From the NCBI GenBank assembly GCA_041691015.1, contig JBEPVN010000104.1, positions 1-6,713 on the forward strand: a DNA stretch of 6,713 nt, in the 5' to 3' direction. The stretch is from JBBSJT01 sp041691015 (lineage in GTDB: Bacteria > Chlamydiota > Chlamydiia > Chlamydiales > Parachlamydiaceae). The notes below the pieces were generated by a model, which was not told the origin of the DNA, did no database searches, and saw only the letters and a program-made list of their open reading frames with translations. The position numbers were made by a program, and so were the translations under genes. This document shows, in pieces, positions 1 to 5,298 of this stretch. How positions within the stretch are numbered: the first letter of the stretch is position 1; each line of letters starts with the position of its first letter.

Positions 1-73
1 AAAAAAATTAAATACCTCTGCACTCCAAAATATTGCTTAGCTTGATGCGTATGCGAGAGCGGCGACAGACATT
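1..73. other. Non-coding stretch downstream of the sodN-like gene
   Basis: This stretch follows the stop codon of the minus-strand sodN-like gene and runs to the window edge. I see no open frame and no convincing stem-loop in it. On the minus strand it ends in a run of seven T, but without a GC-rich hairpin before it, so I do not call a terminator. A sodX-type maturation protease gene is often found next to sodN in other bacteria. None can be seen here, but the window ends too soon to exclude one. Confidence 0.4.
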
Positions 74-634
74 CTAATGCTTATGGTCGTTCTTATGATC
101 CTCATCATCATGATCGTGATGATGCTCTTTTTCCTTCAAAAGCAGTTCTCGCTTCTTTATTTTTAGCTGCTCAATCTTACACTCATATCCTTCCACATGA
201 AACATCAGCTTAAATTTTTCCCATTCATCATTAAAGCTCTCAATAATTTTTATATCCGCATTTTGCTTAATGCTTACAATGAGGCATAATAACTTATGAG
301 CTGCTTCAATTCGCTTTGCAGTATCTGTTTCGCCCGGTTTAATTTTTTGCTGCATAAAAAAGGAAGTGATCAAATTTGAAATTTCAGTGGATTCTTTTTC
401 TTTTTCAATAACCCATCTTACAAATTCATTTTTATCGCGGACGGTTTCAAATTTATTTTGATTCATCACGGTAACTGCCTTGATCATTGTCTCGACATAT
501 TGATCAATAAAATCATAGACCATGTCATCATGATAGATACCGCAAGGCATCTGGCAATGCGCTTGTAGGTTTATTGGTCCTGACAAAAATGTAAATGAAG
601 CAAAGCAAGCAGCTTTTAAAATAGATTTTTTCAT
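74..634 (-). CDS. sodN: Secreted nickel superoxide dismutase-like protein with His-rich tail
   Basis: Probable Ni-dependent superoxide dismutase (superoxide to O2 and H2O2) of 186 residues, likely exported. Residues 1-25 form a Sec signal peptide: a Lys-rich start (MKKSILK), a hydrophobic core, and a c-region ending LQA. Directly after it, residues 26-34 read HCQMPCGIY, matching the family's nickel hook HCxxPCGxY. Cleavage after A25 would make H26 the mature N-terminus, with C27 and C31 equivalent to the ligands Cys2 and Cys6. The rest is helical, as expected for the four-helix SodN fold; a KEKE...KP stretch (78-100) loosely resembles the KE...FKP region of known SodN. The mature part is about 161 residues against roughly 117 in Streptomyces SodN. 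The excess is largely a charged helix and a tail (171-186) with seven His and many Asp, possibly metal-binding. The start is supported by AGAGGA about 4 bases upstream. Family assignment rests mainly on the hook; catalytic activity is inferred. Confidence 0.8.
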   Translation of the reverse strand: MKKSILKAACFASFTFLSGPINLQAHCQMPCGIYHDDMVYDFIDQYVETMIKAVTVMNQNKFETVRDKNEFVRWVIEKEKESTEISNLITSFFMQQKIKPGETDTAKRIEAAHKLLCLIVSIKQNADIKIIESFNDEWEKFKLMFHVEGYECKIEQLKIKKRELLLKEKEHHHDHDDEDHKNDHKH

Positions 635-664
635 TAAGTCCTCTTGAAACAGTTTTGAAGATAT

Positions 665-693
665 TTTTTACAATAATCTCAAAATTTTTTCAA
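665..693 (-). promoter_or_regulatory. Candidate sigma-70-type promoter for the sodN-like gene
   Basis: On the minus strand a TTGAAA box (688-693) is followed after 17 bases by TAAAAA (665-670), about 30 bases upstream of the sodN-like start codon. The 75-base gap here is the largest in the minus-strand run, so independent transcription is plausible. The region is very AT-rich, so a chance match is possible. Confidence 0.35.
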
Positions 694-709
694 GGATTAA
701 ATTTACGTA

Positions 710-1483
710 TTAATCAATTGCACCATTATAGGCCACTTGTTCCTCTTTTATTTTTTGTTCGGACTCCGTAATTCTTAAATTAAAAAAATCTAATTCTCTT
801 TGAAGTTGCTTTGATTTATTCTGCAAAGAATTATAATTGAATTGTTTGGAATCTATATTTCCTAGCAATCCTGTAATTTCTTTTGAGTCTTTTCTGTCTT
901 TGAATTTTGCCTGAATTTGTTCAAGCGAGGCTTTTGATTCCTGTCCAACCTTTAATAAATTCCCTTCATATTCGATTGATTTTGTATTTTGATCTATTTC
1001 ATTTACTATGATTTCTTTTCGTGCTAATAACTCTTCCAGTTTCAAATAGGTTTGCATCAGTTGATTATATATCGCAGCTTTTTTGCTACTCTCTAACACA
1101 GAGCTTTTCATCGGCATACCGATAGAACTTAATAATAGCGCTGGGAGCTCAACTATCGCAAAATAAACAGGAGAGACAATCAAGAATCCAAATATAGCAG
1201 TACCTGAATTGCAAATCGCGTGAGGGTCAGAATAATTGTTTCGTTCTTCCCAATATTTTCTTCCTGGTTCTTTTGGAGGACAAAAAAGAAAATCTCCACA
1301 ATCCCAACATGCCGTCGATTCGTAAGATACTTCCCATGTGTCATCCTTTTGTAAAGGAACAACTTTTCTACCATGCCAAAGACTATTTGGATAAGCTAAC
1401 AAACAATCAGCAGTTTTTTCTGTGCAGCTAGCATCTTCTGCCCCAGGATGCGTCAATGGTAAATAGGATGTTAAACAACACAT
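710..1483 (-). CDS. Tandem paralogue A: membrane-anchored coiled-coil protein, family not recognised
   Basis: A 257-residue protein of unknown function, clearly homologous along its length to the next gene upstream (1542-2294) and, in its first half, to 2298-2846. It has three parts. The N-terminal part (1-93) is Cys-rich and contains HPG (12-14), a TADCLLAYPNSLWHGRKVVP block (24-43) and a C..CGD..FC cluster (59-68). A hydrophobic stretch follows (about 94-122) with the shared ELPA...GMPMK signature (112-126), long enough for one helix or a tight hairpin. The rest (about 133-250) is charged helix, likely coiled coil, ending in AID like its paralogue. There is no Sec signal peptide; the protein begins MCC. 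AAGGAA lies about 6 bases before the ATG. It lies 58 bases downstream of the previous paralogue. An inclusion- or envelope-membrane protein is possible, but I do not recognise the family. Confidence 0.85.
   Translation of the reverse strand: MCCLTSYLPLTHPGAEDASCTEKTADCLLAYPNSLWHGRKVVPLQKDDTWEVSYESTACWDCGDFLFCPPKEPGRKYWEERNNYSDPHAICNSGTAIFGFLIVSPVYFAIVELPALLLSSIGMPMKSSVLESSKKAAIYNQLMQTYLKLEELLARKEIIVNEIDQNTKSIEYEGNLLKVGQESKASLEQIQAKFKDRKDSKEITGLLGNIDSKQFNYNSLQNKSKQLQRELDFFNLRITESEQKIKEEQVAYNGAID
1331..1411. repeat. Direct repeat copy 1 (81 bp), within paralogue A
   Basis: This segment matches 2142-2222 in the same orientation with three differences (at 1341, 1346 and 1399). Positions 1347-1398 are identical over 52 bases. 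It encodes the conserved ADCLLAYPNSLWHGRKVVPLQ block near the N-terminus. The rest of the two genes is far more diverged, so this is a local tract of identity and not a generic gene-length duplicate. Confidence 0.95.
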
Positions 1484-1541
1484 AATTTTTCCTTTTCATC
1501 TAATAAATTAATAATCTCTACAACAAATCCTGAAATCAAAA

Positions 1542-2294
1542 TCAATCGATTGCTGTAGAATAAGCCTGCCGTTTAATCGTTATATTATTTTTACAATTTT
1601 CAATGTCTTGATTAATGATATCCATGTCGTTTTGTAGGTATGCTTTTTTGTTAGCCAAAGAAGTATATGCCTTTTGTTTTGAGCCTACATCATCAAGCAA
1701 TTTTGAAACTTCATTCGATTCTTTATATTTTAGTTGCATCTCTTTCAATTGTTTTACAGCTGGCCCGAAAGCTTCATTTAATCCCTTTTGTATTTCAAGA
1801 GATTTTGTATTTTCTGTGATTTCAGCTGCGATGATCTCTTTTTGCGCTAAAAGTTCCTCATGGCGTAAATAAAGCTGCATAAGGTCGTTATAAACTGCTG
1901 CTTTTTTACTTTCATTAAGGGCAGATTGCTTCATAGGCATACCAATAGCGCTGCAAAATAGTGCCGGTAGTTCAATTAATGCAAGGTAAAAAGGACCAAG
2001 TACAACTACGGCTATACCTACTCCAGAGCTTCCAGTATTTCTATACACAAATTTTCGTTTTGATTCGAATTCAACGCCAGGTGCTGTTGCAGGACATATC
2101 AGATCGCCCGTATTAAGGCATGCGGTTCTTTCATAGGAAATTTCCCATGTGCCATCATTTTGTAAAGGAACAACTTTTCTACCATGCCAAAGACTATTTG
2201 GATAAGCTAGCAAACAATCAGCTATTTGTTCTTTGCTGCTTGCATTAGGCGCTCCTGGATGAAGCAAAGGCAATAAATTTGTACAACAAGTCAT
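1542..2294 (-). CDS. Tandem paralogue B: membrane-anchored coiled-coil protein, family not recognised
   Basis: A 250-residue protein of unknown function and the closest relative of the 710-1483 product. It has the same order of parts: an MTCC start; HPG (12-14); the ADCLLAYPNSLWHGRKVVPLQ block (25-45); Cys residues at 59 and 67; a hydrophobic segment (about 91-118); the ELPA...GMPMK signature (108-122); then a long charged helix, probably coiled coil (about 127-245), ending in TAID. AAAGGA lies about 8 bases upstream of the ATG, a good ribosome binding site. Only three bases separate this start from the stop of the preceding paralogue (2298-2846), so the two are almost certainly co-transcribed. 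No signal peptide or catalytic motif is visible. The single hydrophobic block with a long C-terminal coiled coil is compatible with a membrane-tethered scaffold or an Inc-like protein, but this is only inference. Confidence 0.85.
   Translation of the reverse strand: MTCCTNLLPLLHPGAPNASSKEQIADCLLAYPNSLWHGRKVVPLQNDGTWEISYERTACLNTGDLICPATAPGVEFESKRKFVYRNTGSSGVGIAVVVLGPFYLALIELPALFCSAIGMPMKQSALNESKKAAVYNDLMQLYLRHEELLAQKEIIAAEITENTKSLEIQKGLNEAFGPAVKQLKEMQLKYKESNEVSKLLDDVGSKQKAYTSLANKKAYLQNDMDIINQDIENCKNNITIKRQAYSTAID
2142..2222. repeat. Direct repeat copy 2 (81 bp), within paralogue B
   Basis: This is the partner of the segment at 1331-1411, offset by 811 bases in the same orientation, with 78 of 81 positions identical and an uninterrupted 52-base match (2158-2209). 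It lies at the equivalent position of the paralogous gene. The third paralogue (2298-2846) does not share this level of identity in the same block. Confidence 0.95.
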
Positions 2295-2297
2295 AAA

Positions 2298-2846
2298 TCA
2301 CATCCTTTTATCTAAAAATTGTTCGCATTCTTGGATTTTTCTTCCTAAGTCATTTATTTTAATTTGCCAATGTATCTCTTTTTGATTTGGATACGAAGTA
2401 GGTTCCAACACATTCTGAAAACATGGCTGACAACATTTAAGTTTCTCTTCAAGCTTTATTTTTTTTAATTCATACTTTTCTTTTAGCAAAAGACATTCTA
2501 CAAGCTTGCTATAAGCATACGCTTCTTCATTTGTAGAGAGTTCCACGTGCTTTATTGGCATTCCTACACAAGCTATCATGGCAGCTGGCAAATCTATAAG
2601 TACCAAATTCAACAAAAAAGTAAGCGCTGTTCCGGGATTTGGATTAAAAGGTATCGAATTCTTGCAAAAGCAATTGAAAAGATCGCCGCAGCCAGGCTCC
2701 TCATAAACAATTTCATTTTGAGAAATGAAACTTACCTCACGGCTTAGCCAAAGACATCTTGGAAAAGCTAGAATACAATCTGCGGTTTTTTCACAGCTAC
2801 TACTTTCTAAAGATCCAGGATGTAATAAAAGCTCTAAATAATTCAT
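2298..2846 (-). CDS. Tandem paralogue C: shorter, diverged member of the same family
   Basis: A 182-residue protein related to the two downstream paralogues. It keeps HPG (9-11), a TADCILAFPRCLW block (21-33), a Cys-rich CGD...C.C cluster (53-61), a hydrophobic segment (about 71-95) and DLPA...GMPIK (85-99). It then has only a short charged C-terminus with a CC..C cluster (138-142), lacking most of the long coiled coil and the AID ending. The frame is open and its start overlaps the stop of the DUF4239 gene in an ATGA arrangement, with only a weak GAAAAG-type site upstream, so translation is probably coupled. It is therefore more likely a genuine short form than a pseudogene. It has ten or more cysteines, rich for a cytosolic protein. 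Function unknown. Confidence 0.8.
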   Translation of the reverse strand: MNYLELLLHPGSLESSSCEKTADCILAFPRCLWLSREVSFISQNEIVYEEPGCGDLFNCFCKNSIPFNPNPGTALTFLLNLVLIDLPAAMIACVGMPIKHVELSTNEEAYAYSKLVECLLLKEKYELKKIKLEEKLKCCQPCFQNVLEPTSYPNQKEIHWQIKINDLGRKIQECEQFLDKRM

Positions 2847-3649
2847 ATCTTTTCAGCGCTCTCCCTATCCCAGCGGTCCAAAAATTCCCTTACTTCTATA
2901 AAATGAATAGGAGAGACATGGATATCTCCAACAAACGCTGTATCTAGCGAGGCTATCAAAAAAAGCATCAATCCTATAAACCCAGACAGCAAGCCTGTCA
3001 TTAAAGCATGGAACCATAAATTCTCGATCCTAAAAAAATACATAAAAGAAATCGTGATGAAAGCCCCAACTAGAAGCATCGTCCACATCATGGTTCCAAT
3101 CGATTCGTTATTATTAAAGAGTCGCAAAAGCCGTACCCTATTAAATTCATTCAATTTTCGAATCGATTCCGCATACCAGATTTTATCTCGTTCGGTAGTA
3201 GGCTCAAAATTATAATAAACATTCCATAAATCCCCGATTGCCTCGTGAATTGCCATGTTCATATTTCCCATCTCATCAAATTCATAACCGTCTCTTGTCG
3301 TCGAATCGATGTAGCGTCTGACGTCCAATTTAATTTGGCTTTTGATTTTTTCAGGAAAGACTTCAGCATCTCTGTAAAGCTCAGCTGCAAGGTTTGCTTC
3401 AATGTCAATATTGCGGTGTATGTCGTTATATCTCTCATGCACATTGACTACCATATAGCTTAATAATACAGCATACATGACTCCGACAATCCCGAAAGTA
3501 AATCCCGCAACATCGTGATGCTCTTTCATTTTTTTTCCATCGAAAAAATATCTTGTAGCAATAAGCAGGAGGATAGCAAGTAAGCTTGAGCCCAATATGA
3601 TGACAAAGCTTGAAAAATACCAAGGAACTTGCTCTAAAAAATTTAACAT
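2843..3649 (-). CDS. DUF4239 (bestrophin-like) four-helix membrane protein
   Basis: A 268-residue integral membrane protein with the layout of the DUF4239 family. Two N-terminal helices (about 13-33 and 48-70) are followed by a long soluble, mostly helical middle (about 71-184) and two C-terminal helices (about 185-206 and 213-236). Family-like features include FTFGIVGVMYAVLLSYMVV (50-68), the EANLAAELYRDA stretch (84-95), and a C-terminal SLDTAFVGDIHVSP (234-247) corresponding to the usual LDxPFxGxxxVSP, with the P of PF replaced by A. The biochemical role of the family is not established; a bestrophin-like channel fold has been suggested. It is the first gene of the minus-strand run, starting in the divergent intergenic region, with a weak GGA about 7 bases before the ATG. 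Its TGA overlaps the ATG of the next gene. Family call confident; function open. Confidence 0.85.
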   Translation of the reverse strand: MLNFLEQVPWYFSSFVIILGSSLLAILLLIATRYFFDGKKMKEHHDVAGFTFGIVGVMYAVLLSYMVVNVHERYNDIHRNIDIEANLAAELYRDAEVFPEKIKSQIKLDVRRYIDSTTRDGYEFDEMGNMNMAIHEAIGDLWNVYYNFEPTTERDKIWYAESIRKLNEFNRVRLLRLFNNNESIGTMMWTMLLVGAFITISFMYFFRIENLWFHALMTGLLSGFIGLMLFLIASLDTAFVGDIHVSPIHFIEVREFLDRWDRESAEKI

Positions 3650-3727
3650 AAAAATTCCGGTTGTTGCTGTTTACAATAAAAAGAATATGTATAAAATTAA
3701 GTTTTATTTAACGCTACAAAAAAAATT
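3650..3727. promoter_or_regulatory. Divergent intergenic promoter region
   Basis: These 78 bases separate the leftward DUF4239 run from the rightward divisome-like/CNNM run, so promoters for both should lie here. On the plus strand, TTTACA (3670-3675) is followed after 16 bases by TAAAAT (3692-3697), about 30 bases before the ATG at 3728; this is the best candidate. On the minus strand the same AT-rich stretch offers several weak -10-like hexamers but no clear pair. No operator-like palindrome is obvious. Confidence 0.45.
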
Positions 3728-4039
3728 ATGATCGCTACTGCTGCAACTTATATTCAAAACCTTATCTTCAAATGCTGGTGGGTTATTTTATTCTGTCTTT
3801 TATGCGCTTGTCTTTATGAGCAAGGAAGAAAAAAAATTGACCTGGAATATCAAAAGCTGCATCGTCAGTTGATTAGGCTTCAGACCATCCGGGAGGATAA
3901 ACTTAAATTAAAGGAAGAGCTGATGTTAAAAATCAACAGCCAAAGCGATCCTGATTTTGTGGAACTTTTGCTTATGAAAGAGCTTGGCGTTGTCCCTGAA
4001 GGGCAAATTAAATTTTTCTTTAATAACGTGGAAAACTAA
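3728..4039 (+). CDS. FtsB/DivIC-like small membrane coiled-coil protein (putative divisome component)
   Basis: A 103-residue single-pass protein with a short N-terminus, one hydrophobic helix (about 13-30), and a charged heptad-like helix (about 33-70) likely to form a coiled coil. It ends with DPDFVELLLMKELGVVPEGQ (74-93), resembling the terminal signature of the FtsB/DivIC septum-formation family (a Glu-containing helix, then LGMV.PGE). The size and order of parts are typical of FtsB/DivIC/FtsL, bitopic proteins that help activate septal peptidoglycan synthesis. This assignment is from architecture and the C-terminal motif only; sequence identity in this family is always low. No Shine-Dalgarno sequence is visible before the ATG, which follows an A-rich leader. 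It is the first gene of the rightward run, and its stop is four bases from the next start, suggesting coupling with the CBS-domain proteins. Confidence 0.6.
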   Translation: MIATAATYIQNLIFKCWWVILFCLLCACLYEQGRKKIDLEYQKLHRQLIRLQTIREDKLKLKEELMLKINSQSDPDFVELLLMKELGVVPEGQIKFFFNNVEN

Positions 4040-4043
4040 ATCA

Positions 4044-5282
4044 ATGGAAATTTTTACCTACATTTTATTGATTTTTCTGTTAACCTTCGCATCCGGTTTT
4101 TTTTCCTCGACAGAAACGGCTTTTTTTTCATTATCATCCTCCAAAGTCAAAACATACAACCACTCGGAAGATAAAAAAAAACAGCTGATCGCGAACCTGC
4201 TTAAGCATCCAAGAGATCTTCTTGTCACAGTCTTTATGTTAAACACGCTTGTCAATATCCTTCTGCAAAACGTAACTTCCTCCATGTTTGGAAAAAATGC
4301 AGGGCTTGATTTAAAAATTGGCGTTCCCTTTATACTGACGTTGCTTTTTGGAGAAATTATTCCGAAATATATCGGGATTCAAAATAACGCATTTATAGCA
4401 GAACTCTCAGCTCCAGCAATCTCCATGATGCAAAACATCCTAACTCCTCTAAGAAGACTTATCGTCAACATTACAGAGCCAATCTCGAGATTAATATTTT
4501 TCTTTTTGAAGAAAGAAAAAAGCATCTCTCAAGATGAGCTTACGCATCTTCTTAAACAATCAGAAGAATTTGGCCTGTTAAACAAGGAAGAGGCGTTTCT
4601 TGCAAAGGGGTATCTTAACTTGCAAAATTTATCTGTAAAGGAAGTGATGCGTCCAAGAGACGAAATTCTATTTTATAATATTGAAGAGCCTCTTTCCAAA
4701 CTCATTTATCTGATTGCAGACCAGCAATGTTCAAGAATTCCGGTATGTGATGAAAAAATCGATAACATCTTAGGGATCATATCCGCAAAAGATTTTTTTT
4801 TAGAGCGCGATGAAATATTAAACCCTCTTGATTTGAAAAAATTTTTAACAAAGCCTTTTTATGTGCCGGAAACTACAGCAGCAGCTCACCTCTTAAAACG
4901 ATTTAATGAAAAAATGCTGGAAATTGCCATCATTGTTGATGAATATGGATCCATATCGGGGCTTACCACTTATGAGGACTTAAACGAGGTTGTTGTGGGA
5001 GATATCCATGATTTGCGCGACCAGAAAAAACTCTATAGCAAAACAAGTGAAAATGAAATCATCGCAAGCGGAAAATTAGAACTTGCTGTTTTTAATGAGA
5101 TCTTCAGTTCTGACTTAAAAAGCAGTACAAACATGTTGACAATTGCCGGATTTCTCATCGAAAAATTAGGGGAAATTCCAAAAGCCGGCACCAAATATAA
5201 GACGGATGGATTTCTTTTTCAAGTTCTTAGCAGAGACCCAAATCGTATCAAACGTCTATATGTCCGTAAACTTAAACAATAA
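4044..5282 (+). CDS. CNNM/CorC (TlyC-type) DUF21-CBS-CorC membrane protein, copy 1
   Basis: A 412-residue protein with the complete CNNM/CorC layout. The DUF21 membrane domain (about 1-155) has GFFSSTETAFFSL (18-30), the LLVTVFMLNTLVN segment (59-71) and GEIIPK (103-108). A pair of CBS domains (about 200-255 and 262-320) begins at VMRPRDE and includes IIVDEYGSISGLTTYEDL (296-313). The C-terminal CorC_HlyC domain (about 338-410) includes GEIPKAGTKY. Family members are linked to Mg2+ efflux, with CBS domains binding ATP; older annotations call them hemolysin TlyC. Transport is inferred. The frame stays open back to an in-frame ATG at 3984, but that would overlap the previous gene and add 20 polar residues before the first helix, so the ATG at 4044 (MEIFTYILL) is preferred. 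It is four bases after the previous stop; a GGA lies 11 bases upstream. The gene contains several 8-9-base homopolymer runs. Confidence 0.92.
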   Translation: MEIFTYILLIFLLTFASGFFSSTETAFFSLSSSKVKTYNHSEDKKKQLIANLLKHPRDLLVTVFMLNTLVNILLQNVTSSMFGKNAGLDLKIGVPFILTLLFGEIIPKYIGIQNNAFIAELSAPAISMMQNILTPLRRLIVNITEPISRLIFFFLKKEKSISQDELTHLLKQSEEFGLLNKEEAFLAKGYLNLQNLSVKEVMRPRDEILFYNIEEPLSKLIYLIADQQCSRIPVCDEKIDNILGIISAKDFFLERDEILNPLDLKKFLTKPFYVPETTAAAHLLKRFNEKMLEIAIIVDEYGSISGLTTYEDLNEVVVGDIHDLRDQKKLYSKTSENEIIASGKLELAVFNEIFSSDLKSSTNMLTIAGFLIEKLGEIPKAGTKYKTDGFLFQVLSRDPNRIKRLYVRKLKQ

Positions 5283-5298
5283 AGGCTCTCCTTAAAAA

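Noticed and set aside
605..619. Possible lipobox near residues 6-10 of the SOD-like protein (LKAAC)
   Set aside because: Position -3 is Lys and the cysteine comes before the hydrophobic core, so signal peptidase II processing is unlikely; the LQA site fits better.
1180..1374. Minus-strand 64-codon open frame overlapping paralogue A
   Set aside because: Out-of-frame shadow; the enclosing frame has a conserved paralogue and a ribosome binding site, this one has neither.
1615..1872. Plus-strand 85-codon open frame antisense to paralogue B
   Set aside because: Composition (Ser/Phe/Cys-rich) is typical of the antisense of a Lys/Glu-rich coiled-coil gene; no ribosome binding site and no recognisable motif.
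1331..2222. Repeats as part of a CRISPR array or insertion sequence
   Set aside because: There are only two copies, each inside a homologous coding region at the same gene position; no transposase, no terminal inverted repeats and no regular spacers.
2547..2947. Two plus-strand frames (2547-2747 and 2759-2947) antisense to paralogue C and the DUF4239 gene
   Set aside because: Both are shadows of well-supported minus-strand genes, with no domain or motif.
3984..4043. Upstream in-frame ATG that would extend the first CNNM-like protein by 20 residues
   Set aside because: It lies inside the preceding gene in another frame and adds a polar segment before the first membrane helix; family members begin close to that helix, as the ATG at 4044 gives.
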